A stretch of DNA of 64,000 bases from CAYPPK01 sp964412615 (GTDB lineage: Bacteria > Patescibacteriota > Minisyncoccia > Sungbacterales > HO2-52-23), in contig CAYPPK010000002.1 in NCBI GenBank assembly GCA_964412615.1, positions 1-64,000 of the forward strand, written 5' to 3'. The position numbers and the translations under genes are program-made. Of this stretch, positions 34,105 through 42,219 are shown piece by piece (the stretch's first letter is position 1; each line of letters begins with the position of its first letter). The notes under the pieces were generated by a model. The model was not told the DNA's origin, did no database searches, and was given only the letters and a program-made list of their open reading frames with translations.

Positions 34105-34557
34105 ATGGAATACCTTTCGGAAGAAGGATTAGAAAAATTAAAACAAGAATTGCAGGAGCTTAAAACTGTCAGGCGGCGGGAAATTGCCGGACGTCTTGAA
34201 CATGCAAAATCATTGGGCGACTTGTCCGAAAATGCCGAATATCAAGAAGCCAAAGAGGAGCAGTCTTTGGTAGAATCGGAGATTGCCAAATTGGAAGAAA
34301 TGATTCGGGATGCGGTACTGATCAAAAAAAATCGGCACGCCGATAAAGTGGAAGTTGGTTCAACTGTTAAAGTAAAATCCGAGCGAGGAGAGGAAATTTA
34401 TACTATCGTGGGATCAGAGGAAGCAAGTCCCGCCGAAGGCAAAATATCCAATGAATCGCCCCTGGGGAGAGCGTTTCTGGGGCATAAGCAAGGCGAAAAA
34501 GTGGAAGTAAAAACTCCCGGAGGAGCGGTCCACTACGAAATTTTGGTGATAAATTAA
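34105..34557 (+). CDS. greA: Transcription elongation factor GreA
   Basis: A 150-aa factor that enters the RNA polymerase secondary channel and stimulates cleavage of backtracked RNA. MEYLSEEGLEKLKQELQELK, the acidic tip LGDLSENAEYQEAKEEQ (Asp/Glu near residues 41-44), and the FKBP-like C-terminal SPLGRAFLGHKQGEKVEV are typical. The frame is open back to 34054, but MEYLSEEG is the family start. Confidence 0.95.
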   Translation: MEYLSEEGLEKLKQELQELKTVRRREIAGRLEHAKSLGDLSENAEYQEAKEEQSLVESEIAKLEEMIRDAVLIKKNRHADKVEVGSTVKVKSERGEEIYTIVGSEEASPAEGKISNESPLGRAFLGHKQGEKVEVKTPGGAVHYEILVIN

Positions 34558-34567
34558 TTTGGTCAAT

Positions 34568-34603
34568 AAACATCAGGGCGAGCTTTGCTCGCCCTGATGT
34601 TTT
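34568..34603. terminator. Strong terminator after greA
   Basis: A 15-bp perfect stem (AAACATCAGGGCGAG with its complement) around CTTTG. T-tract TTTT follows at 34600. Confidence 0.9.
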
Positions 34604-34604
34604 A

Positions 34605-34613
34605 TGCTACTAT
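34605..34613 (+). promoter_or_regulatory. Extended -10 of lysS
   Basis: TGC-TACTAT ends six bases before the lysS ATG, implying a leaderless transcript. It directly abuts the greA terminator. Confidence 0.6.
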
Positions 34614-34619
34614 AATTTC

Positions 34620-36073
34620 ATGGCTTTGGAAGAAATTCGCCATGAGCGTCTAAAAAAACTTGCGGAGTTGAAAAACCTCGGCCGTGATCCCTATCCGGCC
34701 AAAACTCTTCGCACGCATGTTTTGCGGGAAATTCTTTCCAAGTTTTCCTCTTGGGAAAAATCCCCCAAAAAGATAAAAGTCGCCGGACGGATTTTAGCTA
34801 AGCGTGAACATGGCGGAGTTACTTTTATGGATTTAGCGGATGGCACCGGCCAGATACAATTATGCTTAAAAAAGGATTTGTTGGGGTCCGAGTACGATTT
34901 AGCGCTTGGTCTGCTGGATACGGGGGATTTTATCAACATTGAAGGAAAGGCTTTTAAAACCCAGAAAGGCGAACCCACGATTGAGGTGGCAGAATGGAAA
35001 ATTTTAGCCAAATCTCTGCGGACTTTGCCGGAAAAATGGCATGGTTTGCAAGAGGTGGAAGAGCGCTTTCGCAAGCGCTATCTGGATTTAGTGATGAATG
35101 AAGAAGTGCGGGCGCGTTTTGTGCTTCGTTCTAAAATCGTGGATGCCATCCGTGATTTTCATCGTCAAAACGGATTTTTGGAAGTGGAAACGCCCATGCT
35201 CCACCCCATTCCGGGCGGGGCTCTGGCCAAACCGTTTGCGACCCACCATAATGCTTTAAATCTTGACTTGTATTTGCGCATCGCTCCCGAACTTTATTTA
35301 AAGCGGCTTTGATCGGGGGATTGGAAAAAGTTTTTGAGATCGGAAAAAGTTTTCGCAATGAGGGCATTGACGTAACGCATAACCCTGAATTTACCATTTT
35401 GGAAAGTTATGCGGCTTACTGGGACGAAGAAAACATGATGCAATTTGTGGAAGATTTATTTATGAATCTGGCAAAAAGTTTTGGCGGCAAAAACGGCAAG
35501 GTTACTTATGACGGAAAAGAGATAAATTTTAAAAAACCGTTTGCCCGCATTACCTTTAAAAATCTGCTTTCCCGTTATGCCTTAATTACCGATTATGACG
35601 GCGAAACTCGCGACTCTTTGGCCACCAGGGCCAGGCAGCTTGGCATTGAAACCTCTAAAAATGATTCCAAAGGGAAAATTGCCGATGAAATTTATAAAAA
35701 GGTCTGCCGCCCCTATTTGCTGCAGCCCACCTTTGTAACCAATCATCCTTTGGATATTTCCCCTTTGGCCAAAAAAGCCGATAGCAATGAAGTAAGAAGA
35801 TTTCAATTAATTACCGCCGGTACGGAACTCACCAATGCTTTTGCCGAGTTGAACGATCCGTTGGACCAGCGCGAACGGCTGGAAGAACAAGAACGCAGGC
35901 GCGCCGCTGATGAAGAAGCCCACCGGCTGGATGAGGATTATCTGGAGGCCATGGAATACGGCCTGCCGCCGGCAGCGGGTCTGGGGATCGGGATTGATCG
36001 GGTGGTCATGTTATTTACCAATACTAAAAACATCCGCGAGGTGGTGCTGTTCCCTACTTTGCGATCTAAATAG
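34620..36073 (+). CDS. lysS: Lysyl-tRNA synthetase, frameshifted
   Basis: Class II LysRS. The first frame (34620-35312) has the OB-fold anticodon domain, FRKRYLDLVMNEEVRARF and ends LRIAPELYLKRL-stop. The second frame (35309-36073) resumes at once with IGGLEKVFEIGKSFRNEGID, HNPEFTILE and the C-terminal GLGIGIDRVVMLFTN. A single missing T in the TTT at 35308-35310 restores a normal protein of about 484 residues. As LysRS is essential and both halves are intact, a sequencing or assembly error is likely; a true split gene starting at TTG 35309 is the alternative. Confidence 0.9.
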
Positions 36074-36077
36074 GTTT

Positions 36078-36629
36078 ATGGAAGTTATAAAGGACGAAAT
36101 AGTGCATAAAGGTGATTATGTCCATGCCATTAATCGGCATGTGCGCAATAAAAAAGGAGTAGTAACGGTTTGGGAAATATTTCGCCGCCAAAAAATTTTC
36201 GGCCGCAGTGTGATGATAGCCGCGGTAACTCCCGAAAAAGAAATAATTCTGGAAAAAGGATTCCGGGCCGCGCCCATGTCTTATATTCTGGAGCTCCCGG
36301 CCGGATTAAGAGATAAAGAAGAAGAAACCGAAGAGCAGACGGTGCGCCGCGAGCTTTTGGAAGAAACGGGCTATGCGGTGGAGGAAGTGAAATTATTATT
36401 CAGCGGCCTATCCAGTCCTGGTTTTGAGGAAGACGATGTGGCCATGTTTTGGGGTAAAAATGCCCGGAAAGTTCAGGAGCCCGAACTGGAAGATAGCGAG
36501 GAAATTGAGGTAATTAAAGTGCCAGTCAGTGGATTAAAAAATTATCTTTTGGAACAGCTTCAGCGGGGAGCAAAAGTAGATATCAAATTATTTTCGGTAA
36601 TTCCATTTTTACAGGAATTTTATGCTTGA
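36078..36629 (+). CDS. NUDIX hydrolase (ADP-ribose pyrophosphatase-like)
   Basis: A 183-aa protein with a full Nudix box, GLRDKEEETEEQTVRRELLEETG preceded by ILELPA, which places it nearest to ADP-sugar pyrophosphatases. It would hydrolyse a nucleoside-diphosphate-linked metabolite using divalent metal bound by the REllEE helix. ATG at 36078, four bases after the lysS stop, begins MEVIKDEIVHKGDY; the frame is open upstream but overlaps lysS. It overlaps serS by eight bases. Confidence 0.85.
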   Translation: MEVIKDEIVHKGDYVHAINRHVRNKKGVVTVWEIFRRQKIFGRSVMIAAVTPEKEIILEKGFRAAPMSYILELPAGLRDKEEETEEQTVRRELLEETGYAVEEVKLLFSGLSSPGFEEDDVAMFWGKNARKVQEPELEDSEEIEVIKVPVSGLKNYLLEQLQRGAKVDIKLFSVIPFLQEFYA

Positions 36630-37941
36630 TATAAAATTCATCCGCGAAAATCCGGACAAAGTAAAAGCAGGGCTTCAAAAAAAAGGAATAAATTTTTCTT
36701 TGGACGGTTTTTTGCAAAAAGACCAACAACGGCGAAAACATATCCGAGATTTGGACGAGCTTAAAGCAAAACAGAATATTATTAGTGAAGAAATCGCCAA
36801 AATATCAGATGAAGGCATAAGAGATAAAAAAATCTCCGAATCCAAGGAGATAAAGACCAGAATCAGAACTCTGGAGGATGCCGTAAACAAAAGGCAAGAA
36901 GAATTTGAGAACGAACTTCTGCAAATTCCCAATCTTCCCTATGATGACGTGCCAATCGGCAAAGACGCCAGTGAAAATAAAATTCTTAGAGTGGGGGGGA
37001 AAATTCCGCAATTCAATTTCCAACCTCAAGACCATGTGGCGCTGGGGGAAAGCTTGGAGATCATAGACATTGAGCGAGCGGCTAAAGTCGCGGGAACCAG
37101 ATTCGGTTACTTGAAACGCGAGGCGGCTTTGCTTGAATTCGCGCTGGTGCAATTCGCCTTTAGTGTTTTAACTTCTGTTAAAGAACTTAAGAAGATAGCC
37201 GGTAAAATTGAAAAAAAATATCCCGCCAATCCTTTTCTACCAATCGTGCCGCCGCAAATGGTCAAGCCCGAAGTGTTTAAAAAAATGGCTCGTTTGACTG
37301 AAGCCGACCAGGACGAACGTTATTATTTGCCTCAAGATAATCTTTATCTGGTGGGAAGCGCGGAACATACGCTTGGCCCCATGCATATGGATGAAATTTT
37401 AGATGAAAGCCAATTGCCTCTTCGCTATGTCGGCTTTTCCACCAGTTTCCGCCGGGAAGCGGGTTCCTACGGGCAAGATACGCGAGGCATTTTGCGGGTC
37501 CATCAATTCGATAAACTGGAAATGGAATCATTTACTTTGCCTGAAGATTCTCTCAAAGAACAGGAATTTTTTGTCGCTGTCCAGGAATATTTGATGCAAA
37601 AATTGGAAATTCCTTACCGAATTGTGATGCTTTGCACGGGTGACATGGGAGCTCCGGATGCCAGACAAATTGATTTGGAAGCTTGGATACCAAGTCAAAA
37701 TAAGTATAGAGAAACTCATACGGCCGATTTGATGACTGATTATCAAGCGCGCCGGCTCAATACTAAAGTTCGCAGACAGAACGGAAAAACCGAGTTTGCG
37801 CACATGAATGATGCTACTGTTTTTGCCGTGGGCCGAACTCTAATTGCCATTTTGGAGAACTACCAGCAAAAAGACGGCTCGGTAGCGATTCCCAAGGTTT
37901 TGCGGCCCTTTATGGGCGGACTCAAAATCATAAAGCGCTAG
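36622..37941 (+). CDS. serS: Seryl-tRNA synthetase
   Basis: A 439-aa class II synthetase. The N-terminal coiled-coil arm (LDELKAKQNIISEEIAKISD through EFENELLQIPNLPYDDVP) binds the tRNA-Ser long arm. The catalytic core has LVGSAEHTLGPMH, FRREAGSYGQDTRGILRVHQF and C-terminal NGKTEFAHMNDATVFAVGRT. Motifs and length are normal. Confidence 0.95.
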   Translation: MLDIKFIRENPDKVKAGLQKKGINFSLDGFLQKDQQRRKHIRDLDELKAKQNIISEEIAKISDEGIRDKKISESKEIKTRIRTLEDAVNKRQEEFENELLQIPNLPYDDVPIGKDASENKILRVGGKIPQFNFQPQDHVALGESLEIIDIERAAKVAGTRFGYLKREAALLEFALVQFAFSVLTSVKELKKIAGKIEKKYPANPFLPIVPPQMVKPEVFKKMARLTEADQDERYYLPQDNLYLVGSAEHTLGPMHMDEILDESQLPLRYVGFSTSFRREAGSYGQDTRGILRVHQFDKLEMESFTLPEDSLKEQEFFVAVQEYLMQKLEIPYRIVMLCTGDMGAPDARQIDLEAWIPSQNKYRETHTADLMTDYQARRLNTKVRRQNGKTEFAHMNDATVFAVGRTLIAILENYQQKDGSVAIPKVLRPFMGGLKIIKR

Positions 37942-37965
37942 TCTAAAATCCGGCCGTTGGTCTCC

Positions 37966-38812
37966 ATGAACAGCCGTGTTGTTTATACTCCCAGAAACGA
38001 GCGAAGAAAAAAAACAGGGCGACATCCCTTGCTTAATTTAGTTTTGATTTTATTGTTTTTGGGCTTGGCGGCGGGAATCATAATGCTGCTGCGCCTTCCG
38101 CAACTGCAAGCAAAAAATATCTCCTTTTCGGGCCTGAAAACTTTTTTCGCCGATGAACTGCAAGAAAGCGTAAGGCAAGAAATTAGCGGCTCTTACGGTT
38201 TAATCANNNNNNNNNNTACTCGTTCCTAAACAATCCATCTTTTTGATTAGAGGAAAAACCCTGGAGCAGGGGCTGCTAAAAAATTTTCCGCGTCTTAAGA
38301 CGGTAGAAATAAGCCGAAGATTTCCGGATACTTTAGCAATAGTCGTGGAAGAACGCGATCTCTGGGCTATTCTTTGCAACGACGGTTATACGCCGGAAAA
38401 CACTGAAGACCTAAGTTGTCTTTACCTTGACCAAACCGGGTTTGCTTTTGAAGAAGCTCCTTATTCGGTTGGTTCTCTGATTTTAAAAGTAAGGACTGAT
38501 TATCCGGAAATAAATCCCGGCCGGCAAATTCTTGCCCCGGAAACCGCAAAAGGAATTGAGCGGCTGCAGGAGCAGGCTCAAGAAGCGGGGATTAGGGCTT
38601 GGCGTTATGAATTGTTCGGGCAGGTGCCAAGCGAAATAAAAATGGAAACGGACGAAGGATTTGCCTTGTTTTTCCTGCGGGAAGATGATTTTGCCAATGC
38701 TTTCCGGGTTTTAAAAACTTTGCTGGAAAGGGAAATTAAAGACAAGAGAAAAGCTTTGGAATATATTGATCTTCGTTTTGGCAATAAAGCTTTTTATCGT
38801 CTCAAGAACTAA
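37966..38812 (+). CDS. FtsQ/DivIB-like POTRA membrane protein, interrupted by a gap
   Basis: N-terminal basic tail, one membrane helix (NLVLILLFLGLAAGIIMLL, near 25-44) and the start of a POTRA domain (AKNISFSGLKTFFADELQES). After ten N at 38207-38216 the protein continues in another frame with LVPKQSIFLIRGKTLEQG, FPRLKTVEISRRFPDTLAI and VVEERDLWAIL, typical of FtsQ. The frame change is only a product of the arbitrary gap length. It probably recruits division or wall-synthesis proteins. It lies after serS, away from other division genes. Confidence 0.7.
38207..38216. other. Assembly gap (10 N)
   Basis: Ten N inside the FtsQ-like gene; true length unknown. Confidence 1.
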
Positions 38813-38833
38813 TTTCAATTAAATAAAAAAACT

Positions 38834-39290
38834 CCCCGCGTGTCAGAGACAACAACGGGGATATTGCGAGGTGGAGCGGGCAGGGAGCGCGAGTCGGGCC
38901 GGGAGGTCGTTCCGGCCAGCGGGGGAATCGCGCCTGCCTCTGCCCGTCCACCTGGCCATGGGGCGACCGGTCACTCGGGAGCTGCCGCGATCTTGCGCAT
39001 GGGCTCCTCCGAGGGCCTTCCCGCCTCGGCGGGAAGGACTTGATGGTGGACGAACACTCCGCGTGCTGAAAATCGGCCGATCACACTCTGGAGTTCACTC
39101 ACAGCAGTGTGCGATCGTCAGCGCGGGAGTTCTTTTCCCGACTTACGTCGGGGATAACTGATCCGTGCGCGACCAACGGCCTTACGGCACTGGTCATGCC
39201 AGCTGGGTGGCCAGGCCATTGAGACAACCTAGCCCCCTAGAGGACCGGGCTGGTGGACCTTAACTGGCCGCGCACGGACCTCGTTGTTAT
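38834..39290. ncRNA. Candidate large GC-rich structured RNA
   Basis: A 457-bp non-coding-looking islet of clearly higher GC than its surroundings. Perfect complementary stems: AACAACG 38851-38857 with 39282-39288 (closing the whole unit); 38869-38883 with 38940-38953 (14 bp, one bulge); GGCCGG 38897-38902 with 38912-38917; 39016-39024 with 39029-39037 (9 bp); CCCGAC 39137-39142 with 39147-39152; TCCGTGCGCG 39162-39171 with 39269-39278 (10 bp across 97 nt). Open frames here have no SD or recognisable protein. It does not show RNase P, tmRNA or SRP signature sequences. Strand is undecided. Confidence 0.45.
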
Positions 39291-39366
39291 GGGGTGCTAA
39301 TAAATTGATATATAGCATGCGACAAGATCAGTGTCAAGGTTTGGTAAAACCGGCCTATTTGGTGGG

Positions 39367-41181
39367 CTAAGGCAACTTATACACAAACATTGACCCCACT
39401 CTGGCCACCGGCTCAAACGGCTTTAGCCATAAATAAGAATCTTCCGGTTGGCGCTCAAAACCCGCCACGGTTTGGCCAAAAGCTCCTTGGCGGAAAGTGG
39501 CCGAAACCGCAAACCATCCGCCCTGCGGCGGAGCGCCGCGGGACGACCACCAATTTTCTCCTTTGTCGCCAAAATAATATTTCACTTGCCCGCCGCCGAA
39601 ATAATCAATGGCCATTTTCTGTATTTCATTTTTTTCGGCGTACTCCTTCAGCCGCCTCAAATCCTGTCCCCAATCATAATTGGAATCAACGGCGATATTA
39701 AATCCGTTTCTTTCTCCTCCCGCCGGTTCGTTATAGTAAGTCATGAAGTTTGGATAAGCAGCAACAACGCTGGCCATAAGCCAAACCAGCAAAATAGCAG
39801 CCAAAAGATATCGCGGCACTGACCTGATATATAATTCGTAAATATTTTTCAGCCAGCTTAGCCAGGAAGAAGGATCAGCCAAATCATGCGCGGTCAGCCA
39901 TTCGCTTAATTGCCGCGAGACAAGAAGATAAATGAAGGGGAAGGTCGGCAAAACATGCCTGATACCGATATTTAAAGGAGAGGTTACGGACAAAAGCCAG
40001 TAAAAAGCAATAAAAAGAAGGGCCGAAAATTCAACGAAATGTTTATCNNNNNNNNNNGTCCAAGCGCGGACTCGTTCCAAACTAAACTTAGAACGGAAAA
40101 CTTTACGCAAGGCAAACCAAAGGGCGATTAGGGTCAGCAGGTGAAAAGCCAGCGGTTCTTTCAGCAGATAAAGGATAGGGAAATAAGACGGAAAGCCGGA
40201 GGCGGAAATTTCACCCAGGAAAAACTGGGTATTGCCGGAAATGGAGCGCTGGTTGACCATAAGCACGCCAAAAAGATAATGTCCCAAAGAACGGGTCAGG
40301 GGGTTATGAATTAAAAAGAGGTTGAAGTCGGCAATGGATCGGTAGGGATAAGAGGTAAGAATGAATTCACTGTCGCGGATCTGCCGCTCCGGCGGATAAT
40401 TGAAAGTATGCAAAGCGTAAACTCCCCAAATCAGCAAAACGGCTATAAGGCCAATCGCCAAAGTTTTTAGCAAAAGTTTTCCTCCTTCCCGAAAACGCTC
40501 GTGCAAATGCAGGCGGGGCCGGGTCGCAATCCAAGCCAGGAGCATGGCTCCATAAAGCGGCAGTAAAAGCACCGTGGAAAATTTTAAAAGCAAGGCCGTG
40601 CCCAAAAGCAATCCTGCCCAAAAGACGCTGCGCCAGCTCGGCGCTTCCAGAAATTTTATAAAAGAAATAATGCCGATGAAAAATCCCAGAGTCGCGCCCA
40701 AGTCAGTCGTAACATAGCGGGAGTGGGTGAGTAGGGTGGGTGAGAAAGCAAAAAAGATAAGCGCGATAATGGCAGCTTGCGCCCCGAATCTTTTTTGCAC
40801 CCAGCGGAAAAAAATCCAGCCCAAAAACACGGCCAGCAATAAAAGAGGAAAGCGCATCCAGAAAATTAATTTATCGGCATCATTTCCGGACTCGTATAAA
40901 AATACAGCACCCTGATCCCACTGGCCGTTGATATCCTCGCTCCAGGATTTGGTGTCAGTAGGAAAATTGGGATTAACAAAAATCCTGCCGGACAAAGCGG
41001 CAAGGGTTTTTATCAAAGGAGGATGCTCGGGATTAAGGCGAAAATCTCCCCGCAAATAGCCAAATCCGGCCGGGATATGGGCCAGTTCGTCAATAATAGC
41101 CGAGTCGCCTTGGGCGGAACCCAGCATCAATAAAAACATTACGGCAAGTATGGCTATGGCTAGATAGTTGATTTTATCCAT
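39367..41181 (-). CDS. GT39-type membrane glycosyltransferase, contains a gap
   Basis: About 604 aa with many membrane helices. The first external loop has DELAHIPAGFGYLRGDFRL followed by NPEHPPLIKTLAAL, with the acidic residue and HPP expected for PMT/ArnT-like polyprenyl-phosphate-sugar-dependent enzymes. The C-terminal segment VDSNYDWGQDLRRLKEYA is common in this family. Ten N at 40048-40057 interrupt it without breaking the frame. ATG at 41181 (MDKINYLAIAILAV) is chosen; the longer frame runs into the divergent promoter region. It probably adds a sugar to an envelope protein or glycan. Confidence 0.8.
   Translation of the reverse strand: MDKINYLAIAILAVMFLLMLGSAQGDSAIIDELAHIPAGFGYLRGDFRLNPEHPPLIKTLAALSGRIFVNPNFPTDTKSWSEDINGQWDQGAVFLYESGNDADKLIFWMRFPLLLLAVFLGWIFFRWVQKRFGAQAAIIALIFFAFSPTLLTHSRYVTTDLGATLGFFIGIISFIKFLEAPSWRSVFWAGLLLGTALLLKFSTVLLLPLYGAMLLAWIATRPRLHLHERFREGGKLLLKTLAIGLIAVLLIWGVYALHTFNYPPERQIRDSEFILTSYPYRSIADFNLFLIHNPLTRSLGHYLFGVLMVNQRSISGNTQFFLGEISASGFPSYFPILYLLKEPLAFHLLTLIALWFALRKVFRSKFSLERVRAWXXXXDKHFVEFSALLFIAFYWLLSVTSPLNIGIRHVLPTFPFIYLLVSRQLSEWLTAHDLADPSSWLSWLKNIYELYIRSVPRYLLAAILLVWLMASVVAAYPNFMTYYNEPAGGERNGFNIAVDSNYDWGQDLRRLKEYAEKNEIQKMAIDYFGGGQVKYYFGDKGENWWSSRGAPPQGGWFAVSATFRQGAFGQTVAGFERQPEDSYLWLKPFEPVARVGSMFVYKLP
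40048..40057. other. Assembly gap (10 N)
   Basis: Ten N inside the minus-strand glycosyltransferase gene. Confidence 1.
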
Positions 41182-41196
41182 GGTTTGTGATATAAT
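41168..41196 (+). promoter_or_regulatory. Promoter of GC-rich two-gene unit
   Basis: TTGATT (41168-41173), a 17-bp spacer and TATAAT (41191-41196) with a TGA extension. It overlaps the start of the divergent glycosyltransferase gene. Predicted transcription start is near 41203. Confidence 0.7.
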
Positions 41197-41230
41197 ATTA
41201 ATGCTGACCTTTTGGAGTTTAATACGCATC

Positions 41231-41614
41231 ATGCCGCCTCGAGCGGCAGAAAGGGGTCGTATGGATCCAAGGATGATGATAGAATTTCAACAGGCCTCGG
41301 CCGTTGTCAACAACGGTCTGCCGTGGGCTTACTGGGCCGCGGCACTGATTTTCGCAGCTGGGGCGGTGATCGCGATGGCGGACGGCCTGCTTGGTCTCCG
41401 ACCGCCGCGCAACTCTCCGCGAGTGGAGAGGTTATTGCGGAGGCCGCAGCCGTCGCTCGCGCGGTTTGTGATCTGCGCGAGCTGCAAGAGGCCTGCGACA
41501 GACGGGCATGGGCCTGGCTGTCGCTACTACCCAGGCTGGTGGAAGACATATATTCCGCCAGCCCTGGCACTGGCGGGGTTGACCATGGTCGCCATCATCT
41601 ACGGAAGGGGGTGA
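41231..41614 (+). CDS. Small two-helix membrane protein with Cys motif
   Basis: Unrecognised, about 127 aa from ATG 41231 (MPPRAAERGRMDPRMMIEFQ). Membrane helices near residues 32-50 (AYWAAALIFAAGAVIAMADG) and at the C-terminus (PPALALAGLTMVAIIYGRG) flank a basic loop with CASCKRP...GPGC, a possible zinc site. ATG 41201 (closer to the promoter) and ATG 41261 (preceded by AAAGGGG) are alternative starts. GC content is far above the neighbours. It overlaps the next small gene by four bases (GTGA), which supports real translation. Confidence 0.55.
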   Translation: MPPRAAERGRMDPRMMIEFQQASAVVNNGLPWAYWAAALIFAAGAVIAMADGLLGLRPPRNSPRVERLLRRPQPSLARFVICASCKRPATDGHGPGCRYYPGWWKTYIPPALALAGLTMVAIIYGRG

Positions 41615-41739
41615 GAGTCATCTGCGAAATCTGCAAGCGGGAGAGACACGCGTGGTGGTGCGTGATGGATGAGGAATTCCCCATCCGCGCCATGTTCGCG
41701 TTCGGAGCTATGGTACTGTTCTATGGGCTGCGGCTCTGA
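41611..41739 (+). CDS. Small membrane protein with CxxC, 42 aa
   Basis: A GTG-started peptide beginning MRVICEICKRERHAWWCVMD, with a CEIC pair plus one further Cys, then a C-terminal hydrophobic segment (IRAMFAFGAMVLFYGLRL). Like the gene it overlaps, it couples a Cys knuckle to a membrane helix, so the two may work together. No family recognised. A strong terminator follows within 10 bp. Confidence 0.5.
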   Translation: MRVICEICKRERHAWWCVMDEEFPIRAMFAFGAMVLFYGLRL

Positions 41740-41748
41740 TAGAAGTTC

Positions 41749-41790
41749 GGGCGGGTTTGTCGCGCAAGCGACGGCCCGCCCATTAATTTT
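41749..41790 (+). terminator. Terminator of GC-rich unit
   Basis: GGGCGGG 41749-41755 pairs with CCCGCCC 41775-41781; inside it GTCGC-GCAA-GCGAC forms a tetraloop hairpin. ATTAATTTT follows. Confidence 0.75.
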
Positions 41791-41944
41791 GCCTTATAAG
41801 AGCACCCTGCTTTTACTCCGCTATGGATTATCAATTTCGGTTTTGAAAGTTTCAAACCTATAGCTGATATCATTATATCTGAAACTCAATAGTGGGGTAA
41901 GGGAGGGATATCCTATACACTTCTTCATTAGGCAAAATTGTGGA

Positions 41945-41973
41945 TTGACAAAAAATCGCCTAAAACCTATGTT
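41945..41973 (+). promoter_or_regulatory. Promoter with consensus -35
   Basis: TTGACA (41945-41950), exactly 17 bp, TATGTT (41968-41973). It precedes the GC-rich ORF at 42016. Confidence 0.65.
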
Positions 41974-42015
41974 AAAACTATCCCACGCAGCTTGGGAGGA
42001 AAGGAGGAAAGGATC

Positions 42016-42219
42016 ATGGCCACGCGCAAGCGCAGGGCCACGGCGACGCCGACGCGTGCCGCCCCCCATCTCGGGGACGACCACGGCGACCGCGGGCATC
42101 GTCAAGAAGGGTGGGTGAAGCGTGGAGGCCTCCGGCTAGTCCCTTGTGGAGGGGCTAGAGTCCTCCGGAGCGTAGTAACCCGCGCGGTGCCACCAAGTGG
42201 CCGCGCGGCATTTTTATAG
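42016..42219 (+). CDS. GC-rich small basic ORF, 67 aa
   Basis: The start is the best supported in the window by signals: a consensus promoter at 41945, then two SD-like GGAGGAAA units just before ATG. The product (MATRKRRATATPTRAAPHLG...) is Arg-rich and not recognised. The frame runs through the downstream terminator hairpin to 42217, which is odd. A frameshift could end it earlier at a TGA near 42118. It could be a small basic protein or a leader whose main function is in the RNA. Confidence 0.4.
   Translation: MATRKRRATATPTRAAPHLGDDHGDRGHRQEGWVKRGGLRLVPCGGARVLRSVVTRAVPPSGRAAFL
42180..42216. terminator. Terminator between convergent units
   Basis: CCGCGCGG 42180-42187 pairs with CCGCGCGG 42201-42208, with an inner CCA/TGG pairing; TTTTT follows at 42211. 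It also lies at the 3' end of the minus-strand glycosyltransferase. Confidence 0.8.

Noticed and set aside
35300..35315. Programmed frameshift like that of prfB (CTT-TGA) in lysS
   Set aside because: prfB shifts +1, whereas the downstream lysS frame needs -1; no SD-like stimulator or slippery heptamer is present.
38840..39161. Open frames in the GC-rich islet as genes
   Set aside because: Composition is Arg/Gly/Pro/Ser-rich in both frames, as expected from GC-rich RNA; no SD, no domain, and frames cross stable stems.
38834..39290. RNase P RNA or tmRNA
   Set aside because: Neither strand has the conserved RNase P P4 segments (GAGGAAAGTCC, ACAGAA) or a tmRNA tRNA-like T arm.
41212..41610. Alternative frame MEFNTHHAASSGRKG over the GC-rich membrane gene
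   Set aside because: Low-complexity Gly/Arg/Asp composition; the other frame gives two membrane helices and a Cys motif. Only its 3' part (from GTG 41611) is kept.
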